A stretch of DNA of 55,644 nt from Lachnospiraceae bacterium (GTDB lineage: Bacteria > Bacillota > Clostridia > Lachnospirales > Lachnospiraceae): the NCBI GenBank assembly GCA_017467845.1, contig JAFUKH010000075.1, positions 1-55,644 of the forward strand, in the 5' to 3' direction. The notes beneath the pieces are model-generated. The model was not told where the DNA came from. It made no database searches and saw only the letters and a program-made list of their open reading frames with translations. Positions 37,031-46,448 of the stretch are shown in pieces. Every line of letters starts with the position of its first letter. The stretch's first letter is position 1. Both the position numbers and the translations under genes were made by a program.

Positions 37031-37558
37031 ATGAAAATTTCAACAAACAAAATTGCACTTACAGCAGTACTATTGGCATTAGCTATCGCAAGCCAGTTTT
37101 TAAAAAACATGTCGGTATATGTTACCGGTTCCATCATTAACCTGATTCTGGTTATGGCGGTGCTTTTTGTGGGAGTTGGTTGTGCAAGCATAATCGCCAT
37201 CGTAACACCAATTACCTCCTTTATTATTACCGGCTCACCCATTATGGCTGCAATGCCTTTGGTAATACCGGCAGTAATGATCGGAAACGAAGTGCTGGTA
37301 TTGGTAGTAGGTCTTCTGAAGAAGATGCCTCTTCCTGTGAAGGTGGTGGCAGCAGCAGTAGTGAAGGCAGCGGTGATGGGACTTTTGATTTCTCTTATCA
37401 TCATTCCGGTATTCGGACCGGCAAGCGGTCTTCCGGAGAAGGCACTTACTGCAGCAAAGGTTACATTTTCTCTGACACAGCTTATTACCGCACTGATTGG
37501 CGGAGCTTTGGCATGTATAATATTTCCTCTTGTAAAGAAGGGGGTCAATACTTTATAA
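37031..37558 (+). CDS. ECF transporter S component-like protein
   Basis: 175 residues, five or six membrane helices, with the N-terminal pattern of substrate-binding S components (KISTNKIALTAVLLALAIAS). It should bind a vitamin, metal or other small compound and dock on a shared energising module encoded elsewhere. It lies 10 bases behind the hydrogenase gene, suggesting a link to that enzyme (for example cofactor or precursor uptake), but the ligand is unknown. No riboswitch is visible upstream. Confidence 0.75.
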   Translation: MKISTNKIALTAVLLALAIASQFLKNMSVYVTGSIINLILVMAVLFVGVGCASIIAIVTPITSFIITGSPIMAAMPLVIPAVMIGNEVLVLVVGLLKKMPLPVKVVAAAVVKAAVMGLLISLIIIPVFGPASGLPEKALTAAKVTFSLTQLITALIGGALACIIFPLVKKGVNTL

Positions 37559-37597
37559 TGGTAAAGTGTTAATCCAAAAAACTAAGGAGGAAGTTGT

Positions 37598-39094
37598 ATG
37601 TATGCAACAGTATGGTCTTTGGTACCACCACTTGTAGCAATCATTCTGGCGTTGATTACCAAAGAAGTGTATAGCTCTTTGTTCATCGGAATTGTTACAG
37701 CGGCTTTATTTTATTGTAACTTTAATGTGGTAACTGCATATACCACTATGTTTGAGGAAGGATTTATTGCATCTTTAGCAGATAGCTGGAATGTAGGTAT
37801 TATTATCTTCCTGGTAATCTTAGGAACCATTGTGGTTCTGATGAACCGTGCAGGCGGTTCGGCAGCTTATGGTAAGTGGGCACAGGAGAAGATCAAGACC
37901 CGTAAAGGTTCTCTTCTTGCAACCTTTGGTTTGGGATGCCTAATCTTTGTGGATGATTATTTCAACTGCCTTACCGTTGGTAGTGTAATGCGTCCCGTAA
38001 CGGACAAGCACAATGTATCCCGTGCAAAGTTATCCTACCTTATTGATGCTACTGCAGCACCTATTTGTATGATTGCACCTATTTCATCCTGGGCAGCAGC
38101 GGTTGCAGGTGTAGTCGAAGGCTATGATGGATTAGAACTTTTTATCAAAGCAATTCCTTATAATTTATATTCTTTATTGACGATTGCAACGATTATTATT
38201 ATCTCCTGCTTTGACATTGACTTTGGTCTGATGAAGAAGCATGAGGACAACGCAAAGAATGGTGATATTTTTACTTCAGGTAAAAGAATAGAGGAGAACC
38301 AAGCATTGGATGCAAAAGGTAAAAATGGCAAGGTTATGGATTTATTCTTACCGGTTGCTATTTTAATCGTATGCTGTGTTATCGGCATGATTTATACCGG
38401 CGGATTCTTTGATGGCGAGAGTTTCATCAATGCATTTGCAAACTGCGATGCGTCCTTAGGTTTATCCATGGGTTCCGTAGCGGCACTGTTACTCATTATT
38501 ATTTATTATTTACTTCGCAGACTTCTGACCTTTAAGGAATGTATGGAAGCATTCCCGGAAGGCTTCAGTGCTATGGTTGGGCCGATTTTGATTTTAACCT
38601 TTGCATGGACCCTATCCGGACTTACCAAGGCTCTTGGTGCGCCGGAGTTCGTAAGCGGAATCTTCCAAGGAAGTGCATCTAACCTTGCGGCGTTCCTTCC
38701 TGCAATTGTATTTATAGTATCCATTTTCCTTTCATTCTCAACCGGTACTTCCTGGGGAACCTTCGGTATCTTACTCCCAATCGTAGTAGGAATCGGTTTG
38801 AACGAGGAATTCCTGATTATTACCATTGCAGCATGTTTGGCTGGTTCGGTTTGTGGCGACCACTGCTCACCGATTTCTGATACTACTATCATGGCATCTG
38901 CGGGAGCACAGTGTGACCATATGAATCATGTATCCACACAGCTTCCTTATGCGGTTTTAGTTGCAGCGGTATCCTTTGTGGGCTATGTTTTGGCCGGTTT
39001 TGTACAGAACGCGGTGGTGATTTTAGCAGTATCGTTGATTGCTCTGGGAGTGGCAATATATGTGGTTCATTGGATGACCAAAAGAAAAGCGTAA
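37598..39094 (+). CDS. NhaC-type Na+/H+ antiporter family protein (second)
   Basis: 498 residues, about twelve membrane helices. Conserved ion-site regions are FVDDYFNCLTVGSVMRPVTD and AGSVCGDHCSPISDTTIMAS. A charged cytoplasmic loop lies near residue 220. It is only distantly similar to the NhaC protein at 31950, so the two probably differ in substrate or setting. The start is behind AAGGAGG, 39 bases after the S component, probably the same transcript. The SPISDTT and histidine-rich end place it in the NhaC/arginine-ornithine-like IT group. Confidence 0.86.
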   Translation: MYATVWSLVPPLVAIILALITKEVYSSLFIGIVTAALFYCNFNVVTAYTTMFEEGFIASLADSWNVGIIIFLVILGTIVVLMNRAGGSAAYGKWAQEKIKTRKGSLLATFGLGCLIFVDDYFNCLTVGSVMRPVTDKHNVSRAKLSYLIDATAAPICMIAPISSWAAAVAGVVEGYDGLELFIKAIPYNLYSLLTIATIIIISCFDIDFGLMKKHEDNAKNGDIFTSGKRIEENQALDAKGKNGKVMDLFLPVAILIVCCVIGMIYTGGFFDGESFINAFANCDASLGLSMGSVAALLLIIIYYLLRRLLTFKECMEAFPEGFSAMVGPILILTFAWTLSGLTKALGAPEFVSGIFQGSASNLAAFLPAIVFIVSIFLSFSTGTSWGTFGILLPIVVGIGLNEEFLIITIAACLAGSVCGDHCSPISDTTIMASAGAQCDHMNHVSTQLPYAVLVAAVSFVGYVLAGFVQNAVVILAVSLIALGVAIYVVHWMTKRKA

Positions 39095-39113
39095 CTTTGA
39101 AAATAGAGTGTAA

Positions 39114-39144
39114 GAGGGGCAGGTTTTAGGAACCTGCTTCTTTT
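39114..39144 (+). terminator. Terminator between NhaC and beta-galactosidase genes
   Basis: GCAGGTT (39119-39125) pairs with AACCTGC (39131-39137), extended by weaker GAGG/TTCT pairs, followed by TTCTTTT. It ends only seven bases before the ribosome binding site of the next gene, so it may also act as an attenuator. Confidence 0.7.
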
Positions 39145-39160
39145 GCGATTGGAGGTATGG

Positions 39161-40906
39161 ATGGGGATATTTGAAATCAAAGACAATTTTTATTTAAATG
39201 GGGAGCCTTTTCAGGTGATTTCCGGAAGTATTCATTATTTCAGGACAGTGCCGGAGTATTGGCAGGATCGTCTGGAAAAGTTAAAGGCTATGGGCTGTAA
39301 CACGGTGGAGACTTACATTCCTTGGAATGCCCATGAAGGGAAAAAAGGACAATTCTGCTTTGAGGGCAGGCTGGATGTGGTAAAGTTCGTAAAGCTGGCA
39401 CAGGAGCTGGGATTATATGTGATTTTGCGTCCGTCTCCTTATATCTGTGCAGAGTGGGAATTTGGTGGACTTCCGGGATGGCTTTTGAAAGAAGACGGTA
39501 TGCACCTAAGAGCCTGCTATGAACCATTTCTTAAGCATATCAGAGAGTATTATGATGTACTGTTTCCGCTGATTACACCGCTGCAGATTACTCAGGGCGG
39601 ACCTGTGATTATGATGCAGGTGGAGAATGAGTACGGCTATTATGGAGATGACCATAAATACATGGAGACCATGCGGGATATTATGCTGGAGCGTGGCGTA
39701 GAGGTACCTATGATTACTTCTGACGGTCCTTTTGAGGGTTCGTTAAAGGGCGGCTGCGTGGAAGGCGCTCTTCCTACCGGTAATTTTGGTTCCAGAACAG
39801 AGGAACGCTTTGCGGTGCTGGACAAGTATACCAAGGGCGGTCCCCTCATGTGTGCAGAGTTCTGGGTGGGCTGGTTTGACCACTGGGGCAATGGCGGTCA
39901 TATGACCGGCAATTTGGAAGAGAGTACCAGGGATTTGGATAAAATGCTGGAGCTGGGGCATGTGAATATTTATATGTTTGAGGGTGGTACCAACTTTGGC
40001 TTTATGAATGGCTCTAACTATTATGATGCACTGACTCCGGATGTGACATCCTATGACTATGACGGTGTGCTTACGGAAGCCGGAGATATTACGCAGAAAT
40101 ATCTGGAATATCAGAAGGTTATCAGCAAATATACGGAGCATCCTCAGGTGGAGCTTTCTACAAAGATTGAAAAGAGGGCTTATGGTGAAGTACAGTGCGT
40201 GGAAAAAGTGGGATTATTTGAAGCGCTGGAGGACATTTCAGCACCCATTCAAAGTAACTTCCCTATGTGTATGGAAAAGTGTGACCAGGAGTATGGTTAT
40301 ATCTTATACACAACCACTCTGGAGAAGGAAAATGAGTTAAGTAAAATCCGCCTCTGGGGAGCCAATGACAGAGCCAATATCTTTGCTGATCGAAAGCCTG
40401 TGGTGACCTTATACGACAGAGAGCTTTTGTCGGAAGCAGAAGCGTCCGCAAAACTTCCGGATAACGCCAGGATGGATATTTTGGTAGAAAATATGGGACG
40501 AGTAAACTTTGGTCCGCTGATGGAGAGACAGCGCAAGGGAATCGCAGAATGTGTACAGGTGAATGGACATATCCACTATGGCTGGGAGATGTATCCACTT
40601 CCACTGGACAATGTGGAGAAGCTGAATTTCTCTAAGGGTTATACCGAAGAGCTTCCTGCGTTCTTTAAGTTTGAACTGGATGTTGAGGAGACCGGAGATA
40701 CCTTCCTTGAGCTGGATGGCTGGGGTAAGGGCTGCGTGTTCTTAAACGGCTTCAATCTGGGCAGATTCTGGGAAATTGGCCCCCAGAAGCGTCTGTATAT
40801 ACCTGCACCACTTTTAAAGACCGGAAAGAATGAGATTATTGTATTTGAGACTGAGGGAAAACGTACCGGTAGAATCTGCTTTAAGAATGAACCGGATATC
40901 GGATAA
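39161..40906 (+). CDS. GH35 beta-galactosidase
   Basis: 582 residues. A TIM-barrel catalytic domain starts QVISGSIHYFRTVPEYWQDR. The acid/base glutamate lies in MQVENEYGYYG (about residue 155) and the nucleophile in MCAEFWVGWFDHWG (about 235). C-terminal beta-sandwich domains include GWGKGCVFLNGFNLGRFWEI, typical of GH35. There is no signal peptide, so it cleaves imported beta-galactosides in the cytoplasm. I took ATG 39161, five bases behind GGAGG, instead of the in-frame TTG at 39143. The CapA-like gene follows after 10 bases. Confidence 0.93.
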   Translation: MGIFEIKDNFYLNGEPFQVISGSIHYFRTVPEYWQDRLEKLKAMGCNTVETYIPWNAHEGKKGQFCFEGRLDVVKFVKLAQELGLYVILRPSPYICAEWEFGGLPGWLLKEDGMHLRACYEPFLKHIREYYDVLFPLITPLQITQGGPVIMMQVENEYGYYGDDHKYMETMRDIMLERGVEVPMITSDGPFEGSLKGGCVEGALPTGNFGSRTEERFAVLDKYTKGGPLMCAEFWVGWFDHWGNGGHMTGNLEESTRDLDKMLELGHVNIYMFEGGTNFGFMNGSNYYDALTPDVTSYDYDGVLTEAGDITQKYLEYQKVISKYTEHPQVELSTKIEKRAYGEVQCVEKVGLFEALEDISAPIQSNFPMCMEKCDQEYGYILYTTTLEKENELSKIRLWGANDRANIFADRKPVVTLYDRELLSEAEASAKLPDNARMDILVENMGRVNFGPLMERQRKGIAECVQVNGHIHYGWEMYPLPLDNVEKLNFSKGYTEELPAFFKFELDVEETGDTFLELDGWGKGCVFLNGFNLGRFWEIGPQKRLYIPAPLLKTGKNEIIVFETEGKRTGRICFKNEPDIG

Positions 40907-40916
40907 GGTTAGATGA

Positions 40917-42140
40917 ATGAAGAGAATGTTTGTTATTGCAGCACTGCTTTGTCTGCTATGTGGCTGCGGAGGTGCGGATGCCTATAGTGTGGCGGTGGTA
41001 GAAGGTGGGGAAGAGGTATCTGAGCCGGTGGAGTTAACATCGGAACCTATTGTAACGGAAAGTCCCACAGAGGCACCCACACCGGAGCCAACTCCTAGTC
41101 CTACGCCGGAACCATCGGAATTGCAGATTGTAATGGTCGGTGATATGCTGATGCATGAGCGTGTGGTGGAGTCGGGACTTCAGGAGGATGGCAGCTACAA
41201 TTTTGATCATATTTTTGCTAATGTGAAGGACACTATTCAGGGAGCAGACTTGGCACTGGTAAATCAGGAAACGATTCTGGGAGGCACAGAGTTGGGAATC
41301 TGTGGATATCCCTGCTTTAACTCTCCCTTTGAGCTGGGAGATGCGGAAGTGGAAGCCGGTTTTGACGTTATTTTACATGCCACAAACCACACCTTGGATA
41401 AGAATAAAAAGGGTGCGGTAAACTGTATGGAATTCTGGGAAACGAATTATCCGGAGATTGCCTATCTGGGAATGAACCCTTCCCGGGAGCATCAGGAGGA
41501 GTACATATATTTGTATGAGCAGGATGGGATAACAGTTGCTATTTTAAACTACACTTATGGCACCAACGGGATTAACCCACCAAGCGATATGCCCTATATT
41601 GTGAATTATCTGGAAGAAGATAAGGTGATTAGTGATATTCAGAAAGCAGAGGAGCTGGCTGACTTCACCATTGTCTGTCCACATTGGGGCACGGAATATG
41701 TGCTGGAGGAAACCCAAAGTCAGAGGAAGTGGGCAGAGGTTTTTTTAGAGAATGGAGTAGATCTTGTAATTGGTACACATCCACATGTGATAGAGCCTGT
41801 GGAATGGCTTACGGATGAGGCAGGAAACGAGATGCTGGTGTACTATTCTCTTGGGAATTATATTAATGGTACTTCCGGTAAGGGCGATGGCGTCATGAAC
41901 CGCATGGTAGGTGGTATTGCGGATGTGACTATTTCCAAGGATGAGGATGGGAAAGTGTATATTAAGGAGTATGATGCAATTCCTATTGTATGTCACATCG
42001 GAGAGGGAGATGGGTACACGGTATATTATCTGAATGACTATACTCAGGAGCTGGCAGAAGAGAATAAAATTGTCAGTCAGGCTACTGATTTTAGTTTGGA
42101 AAATTGTAAAAAGCTTGTAGAAGAGGTTTGGAATTGGTGA
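40917..42140 (+). CDS. CapA/PgsA-like lipoprotein
   Basis: 407 residues. It has a lipoprotein signal with lipobox LCGC, a Thr/Pro/Glu linker (TEAPTPEPTPSPTPEP), then a metallophosphatase-like domain: VMVGDMLMHERVV, ALVNQETILGG, LHATNHTLDKNKKG, VCPHWGTEY, IGTHPHVIEP and YYSLGNYI. This is the CapA family, named for poly-gamma-glutamate capsule synthesis, whose members are probably metal-dependent phosphoesterases on the cell surface. No capsule genes accompany it here, so the substrate is open. AAGG lies eight bases before the ATG. Confidence 0.88.
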   Translation: MKRMFVIAALLCLLCGCGGADAYSVAVVEGGEEVSEPVELTSEPIVTESPTEAPTPEPTPSPTPEPSELQIVMVGDMLMHERVVESGLQEDGSYNFDHIFANVKDTIQGADLALVNQETILGGTELGICGYPCFNSPFELGDAEVEAGFDVILHATNHTLDKNKKGAVNCMEFWETNYPEIAYLGMNPSREHQEEYIYLYEQDGITVAILNYTYGTNGINPPSDMPYIVNYLEEDKVISDIQKAEELADFTIVCPHWGTEYVLEETQSQRKWAEVFLENGVDLVIGTHPHVIEPVEWLTDEAGNEMLVYYSLGNYINGTSGKGDGVMNRMVGGIADVTISKDEDGKVYIKEYDAIPIVCHIGEGDGYTVYYLNDYTQELAEENKIVSQATDFSLENCKKLVEEVWNW

Positions 42141-42192
42141 AAGTGACTAATTCCAAACCTTAAATTTTGTCAAAAATATAAGAAATCACGAA

Positions 42193-42268
42193 GAAAAACG
42201 TTTTCCCTATTGAAACGTTTCCAAAATAATGTTATAGTTTGATTGTCAGATTTGGAAACGTTTCCAAA
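42193..42268 (+). promoter_or_regulatory. Maltooligosaccharide operon promoter with three LacI-type operators
   Basis: Promoter TTGAAA (42210-42215) and TATAGT (42233-42238), 17-base spacer. Three palindromes share the core AACGTT: a first (42193-42206, GAAAAACGTTTTCC), a second overlapping the -35 box (42211-42223, TGAAACGTTTCCA) and a third, a perfect 18-base palindrome just behind the -10 box (42251-42268, TTTGGAAACGTTTCCAAA). Centres are 17 and 43 bases apart. They are probably bound by the LacI-family regulator encoded in the same operon, and might also serve CcpA. Confidence 0.85.
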
Positions 42269-42305
42269 TATTAACAAGCAATTATTTCATGTGGGAGGAC
42301 AAAAA

Positions 42306-43586
42306 ATGAAAAAGAAAATTGCGTTATTATTAACCATGGCAATGTCATTATCTTTACTTGCAGGTTGTGGAGGTAAGGAAGACAAAGGATCTGTATATTA
42401 TTTAAACTTCAAGCCCGAAGCTGATGCAGCATGGCAGGAGCTTGCAAAGACTTATACAGAGCAGACAGGAGTAGAGGTTAAGGTTGTTACCGCTGCTTCC
42501 GGTACATATACCGAGACACTTACCGCAGAAATGGGTAAGAGCTCAGCACCTACACTGTTCCAGTGTGGTAATGCACAGGGTCTTGAGACCTGGGGAGATT
42601 ATTGCTTAGATTTAAGAAATACTCCTTTCTATAACGAGATGACTACAGATGAGTTCAATCTTAAGGGTGAGAACGGTGAAGTATTGGCTGTTGGCTACTG
42701 CTACGAAGCATTCGGTCTTATTACCAACACCGAACTTCTTGCAAAGGCAGGATACACACTTGCTGATATTACCGACTTTGCATCTCTGAAGGCTGTTGTA
42801 GAAGATATTACTGCAAGAAGTGCAGAGCTTGGTTTCTCAGCATTTACTTCAGCAGGTCTTGATGGTTCTTCCAGCTGGAGATTCTCAGGTCATTTAGCTA
42901 ATATGCCTTTATACTATGAGTTCAGAGATGACAATGTAACTTCTCAGCCGGCTACTATTACCGGAGCTTATCTTGATTACTACAAGAACATCTGGGATTT
43001 ATATATCAACAATGCAACTTGTGCACCTTCTGAGCTTGCAGCAAAAACCGGTGATGAAGCAGAAGCTGAATTTGGTAACGGTCAGGCAGTATTCTATCAG
43101 AACGGTACATGGGAATATACCAACTTAACTACAACCTTTGGTATGAATCCGGACAATCTTGCTATGATTCCTATCTACTGTGGTGTTGATGGTGAAGCAG
43201 CTTCCGCACTTTGCTGTGGTACCGAGAACTGCTGGGCAGTTAATAAGAAGGCTTCTGAAGCTGATGTTCAGGCAACCTTAGACTTCATGAAGTGGGTAGT
43301 AAGCTCTGATGAAGGTACAACTATGATGGCAGAGCAGTTCGGACCGATTCCTTTCAACAGCGCTAAGGAATCTGAGAATGTATTCTTCACCGATGCTAAC
43401 CAGTATATTGCAGACGGTAATTATGTTGTAACATGGGCATTTAATCATACCCCTAATGTAGATGCTTGGAGAGCAACTGTTGTATCTGCATTATTACAGT
43501 ATTCTGCAAACGGTGGTTCTTGGGATGATGTTGAAACTGCATTTGTAAAGGGCTGGGAAAGCCAGTATGCAGCTGAGCATAACTAA
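42306..43586 (+). CDS. Sugar ABC transporter binding lipoprotein
   Basis: 426 residues, family 1 extracellular solute-binding protein. A signal peptide ends in lipobox LLAGCGG, and the mature part has the two-lobe fold (TYTEQTGVEVKVVTAASGTY, LGFSAFTSAGL, FGNGQAVFYQNGTWEY). Together with the following MalF/MalG-type permeases and the glucanotransferase it should bind maltose or maltooligosaccharides outside the membrane. ATG 42306 lies behind GTGGGAGG. First gene behind the operator-rich promoter. The gene has noticeably more favoured codons than its neighbours, consistent with high expression. Confidence 0.9.
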   Translation: MKKKIALLLTMAMSLSLLAGCGGKEDKGSVYYLNFKPEADAAWQELAKTYTEQTGVEVKVVTAASGTYTETLTAEMGKSSAPTLFQCGNAQGLETWGDYCLDLRNTPFYNEMTTDEFNLKGENGEVLAVGYCYEAFGLITNTELLAKAGYTLADITDFASLKAVVEDITARSAELGFSAFTSAGLDGSSSWRFSGHLANMPLYYEFRDDNVTSQPATITGAYLDYYKNIWDLYINNATCAPSELAAKTGDEAEAEFGNGQAVFYQNGTWEYTNLTTTFGMNPDNLAMIPIYCGVDGEAASALCCGTENCWAVNKKASEADVQATLDFMKWVVSSDEGTTMMAEQFGPIPFNSAKESENVFFTDANQYIADGNYVVTWAFNHTPNVDAWRATVVSALLQYSANGGSWDDVETAFVKGWESQYAAEHN

Positions 43587-43605
43587 ATTATTGCTTACAC
43601 TTAAC

Positions 43606-43628
43606 GGGGTGGGTATCTTACCCGCCCC
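43606..43628 (+). promoter_or_regulatory. GC-rich hairpin between binding protein and permease genes
   Basis: GGGGTGGGT (43606-43614) pairs with ACCCGCCCC (43620-43628), one wobble, 5-base loop. Only a weak T stretch follows. Such intercistronic hairpins commonly protect the binding-protein mRNA or partly terminate, so that binding protein exceeds permease. Confidence 0.65.
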
Positions 43629-43651
43629 CTCTTAATTAAAGGGAGGATATT

Positions 43652-44572
43652 ATGAAAAAGACAAAGAAAAAACCGGATGCAGCAGCTTTGAACAGTGTTT
43701 TAGTGCGCAGACCGATTCAGCGTATGGCTCCTATTTTTGTTTTACCTACTTTTTTTGCATTCATTATCGGTTTTTTGTATCCGTTTGTTAAAGGAATATA
43801 TTTATCTTTCTGTACCTTCACAACACCAAGAGATGCAGAGTTTATCGGATTTGGTAATTATATAAAGGCATTTCAGGATGCATCTTTTTTACATGCCTTC
43901 TGGTATACGGCTTTATTCGCAATTGTGTCCATTGTTACAATTAATGTATTAGCCTTTTTTATCGCTTATATTCTGACGCAGGAGATTTTCGGAGCAAACT
44001 TATTCAGAACTGTATTCTTCATGCCGAATTTAATTGGTGGTATTGTATTGGGCTACATTTGGTCAATGATTTTTGATGGTATTCTGAGATATTACGATAC
44101 ATATTTGTTGGCAAAAACCAGTTACGGCTTCTGGGGATTATTGATTTTAATGTGCTGGCAACAGATCGGATATATGATGATTATCTATATTGCAGGTATA
44201 CAGGGCATACCAGAGGATATGTTAGAGGCGGCTAAGATTGACGGTGCTACCAAATGGCAGACTTTGTGGAAGGTAACGATTCCTAACTTAATGCCTTCTA
44301 TTACGATTTGTGTTTTCCTGACACTGACCAATTCATTTAAGCTTTTTGATCAGAATCTTGCGCTTACAGGTGGCATGCCGGTGGCATTCCAGCCTGATGG
44401 AACAATCATTAATACAACGGAGATGCTTGCGCTGAATATCTATAAGACCTTCTACACCGGTGCAGGTACCAGAGGTATTGCTCAGGCTAAAACAGTGCTA
44501 TTTTTTATTTTGGTTGCAATCCTGGCATTGGCGCAGCTTCGTGCTACCAGAAGTAAGGAGGTACAGCAGTAA
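43652..44572 (+). CDS. Sugar ABC transporter permease, MalF type
   Basis: 306 residues, six membrane helices. The EAA loop that contacts the ATPase reads MLEAAKIDGATKWQTLWKV (about residue 195). The N-terminus is lysine-rich. It overlaps the next permease gene by one base (TAATG). The operon encodes no ATPase; such carbohydrate importers in Firmicutes usually borrow a shared MsmX-like ATPase from elsewhere in the genome. Confidence 0.9.
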   Translation: MKKTKKKPDAAALNSVLVRRPIQRMAPIFVLPTFFAFIIGFLYPFVKGIYLSFCTFTTPRDAEFIGFGNYIKAFQDASFLHAFWYTALFAIVSIVTINVLAFFIAYILTQEIFGANLFRTVFFMPNLIGGIVLGYIWSMIFDGILRYYDTYLLAKTSYGFWGLLILMCWQQIGYMMIIYIAGIQGIPEDMLEAAKIDGATKWQTLWKVTIPNLMPSITICVFLTLTNSFKLFDQNLALTGGMPVAFQPDGTIINTTEMLALNIYKTFYTGAGTRGIAQAKTVLFFILVAILALAQLRATRSKEVQQ

Positions 44573-45417
44573 TGAAGAAAAAGAGAAGTATTGGCTCCTG
44601 GATATTAACCTGTGTATTTGCGGTAGTATGTATTATTTATGTGATGCCGATTATTGAGGTGGCAATCAATTCGTTTAAATCAAATGCTTATGTAAATACA
44701 GATACTTTCGCACTTCCTAATGAAGAGTCTTTTGTGGGTTGGGCCAATTATGTAAAGGGTATGACCTTCGGAAATTATCCATTTTTGAAATCTGTATTTT
44801 ACAGCTTGTATATTACTATTATTTCTACAGTTTTGATTTTACTTTGTACGTCCATGTCTGCTTGGTATATTGCCAGAGTAAACAGTACCTTTGCGCAGAT
44901 ATTTTATTATTTATGTGTGTTTTCCATGATTGTTCCGTTCCAGATGGTGATGTACACTTTATCCGGAACAGCGGATTCGCTGAGACTTAATACCCCATGG
45001 ACTATTCCGATTGTGTATTTGGGATTTGGTGCCGGTCTGGCGATTTTCATGTTTGTAGGATTTATTAAGGGACTTCCATTAGAAATTGAAGAAGCTGCAG
45101 CCATTGATGGATGTGGCCCCCTTACAACCTTCTTTCAGGTGGTTCTGGCAATGCTGAAGCCTACTATGGTATCTGTGGGAATTTTGGAAGTGATGTGGAT
45201 ATGGAATGATTATCTTCTTCCTTATTTGGTACTGGATCGTACGGAATATATGACCATTCCCATCCATATTCAGTATCTGAAGGGAAGCTACGGCTCTGTG
45301 GATCTTGGTGCTACAATGGCAATAATTATGCTTAGCATTTTTCCGATAATTGTATTATACTTATTCTGTCAAAAATACATTATAAAAGGTGTAGCGGCAG
45401 GTGCTGTAAAGGGATAA
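44572..45417 (+). CDS. Sugar ABC transporter permease, MalG type
   Basis: 281 residues, six membrane helices, second membrane subunit of the importer. The EAA loop reads IEEAAAIDGCGPLTTFFQV (about residue 180). The middle residues after EAA are typical of MalG-type partners. The LacI gene begins four bases after its stop. No frameshift or truncation. Confidence 0.9.
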   Translation: MKKKRSIGSWILTCVFAVVCIIYVMPIIEVAINSFKSNAYVNTDTFALPNEESFVGWANYVKGMTFGNYPFLKSVFYSLYITIISTVLILLCTSMSAWYIARVNSTFAQIFYYLCVFSMIVPFQMVMYTLSGTADSLRLNTPWTIPIVYLGFGAGLAIFMFVGFIKGLPLEIEEAAAIDGCGPLTTFFQVVLAMLKPTMVSVGILEVMWIWNDYLLPYLVLDRTEYMTIPIHIQYLKGSYGSVDLGATMAIIMLSIFPIIVLYLFCQKYIIKGVAAGAVKG

Positions 45418-45420
45418 GAT

Positions 45421-46434
45421 ATGACCATTAAAGACTTAGCCAGAGAAACAGGGTATTCTTTGGGAACTGTTTCCAGAGTATTGAATAATCATCCAAACGT
45501 AAGTGAAAAAGCAAGAAAGACCATTATGGAAGCCGTGGATCGGCATGGTTTTATGTTAAATACCAGTGCAAAAAATTTGAAACAGCAGCAAAGTGAGACT
45601 ATCTGCTGTATTGTGAAGGGTAATTCCAATGAGCTTTTTGCAAAGATGTTGGAGTATATGCAGGCTTTGTTTTTAAATACGAAATATACTTTGATTACAG
45701 ATTTTATTGACGAAGATGACAACGAGGTGTTGCGTGCCAGACAGATATGTCTGGATAAAAAGCCAAAAGGTTTGTTATTCTTTGGCGGAAATCAGAAGAA
45801 CTTTCAGGAGGGCTTTGATAAGATTAAGCTCCCCAGTGTCCTGGTTACCAGTGATGCCAAGGAGCTTTCCTTTGATAATTTGTCCAGTGTGACCACGGAT
45901 GACTGTGGTGGAGCGTGTTGCGCCGTAGATTATCTCTTGGCCAATGGTCATCAGAAAATTGCTGTTATCGGAGGTTCAGCTGCGTCAGATACCAGTCAGC
46001 TTCGTTTAAGAGGATATGCACTGGCGCATGAAAGGCGGGGAATTGAACCGAAGGATAGGGGACCTTATGTGGAAGGCCGCTATAGCTATAAAAGCGGATA
46101 CGATGCCATGTGGAAGCTTTTGAATGAAGAAGAAAAGCCTACAGCTGTGTTTGCCATGGCAGATGTAATGGCCATCGGGGCGATGAGGGCCATTAACGAT
46201 TATGGACTTCGGGTACCGGAAGACATTTCGGTAGTAGGCTTTGACGGAATTCAGATTGGAGAATATTTTTGCCCGAAATTGACTACCATCGTGCAGAGTG
46301 TAGAGATTCTCGCAAAGCGTAGTTTTGAGATGATTGTAGCGTGTATCGAGGAGGGAGCTCCTGCCGGACATGAAAAGATTGCGTTCGAGTTGAAACGGAA
46401 GCAAAGTGTGAAGACAATTATTTCTCCAAAATAA
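45421..46434 (+). CDS. LacI-family repressor of the maltooligosaccharide operon
   Basis: 337 residues. An N-terminal helix-turn-helix (MTIKDLARETGYSLGTVSRV) and hinge helix are followed by a periplasmic-binding-like effector domain (AVFAMADVMAIGAMRAINDY, VPEDISVVGFDGIQIGEYF). Its recognition helix and the palindromes with central CG at the promoter fit LacI-family operators, so it probably represses its own operon until a maltooligosaccharide binds. It sits between permease and malQ in the same transcript, which makes it autoregulated. Confidence 0.92.
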   Translation: MTIKDLARETGYSLGTVSRVLNNHPNVSEKARKTIMEAVDRHGFMLNTSAKNLKQQQSETICCIVKGNSNELFAKMLEYMQALFLNTKYTLITDFIDEDDNEVLRARQICLDKKPKGLLFFGGNQKNFQEGFDKIKLPSVLVTSDAKELSFDNLSSVTTDDCGGACCAVDYLLANGHQKIAVIGGSAASDTSQLRLRGYALAHERRGIEPKDRGPYVEGRYSYKSGYDAMWKLLNEEEKPTAVFAMADVMAIGAMRAINDYGLRVPEDISVVGFDGIQIGEYFCPKLTTIVQSVEILAKRSFEMIVACIEEGAPAGHEKIAFELKRKQSVKTIISPK

Positions 46435-46448
46435 ATTGGAGGCTATAT

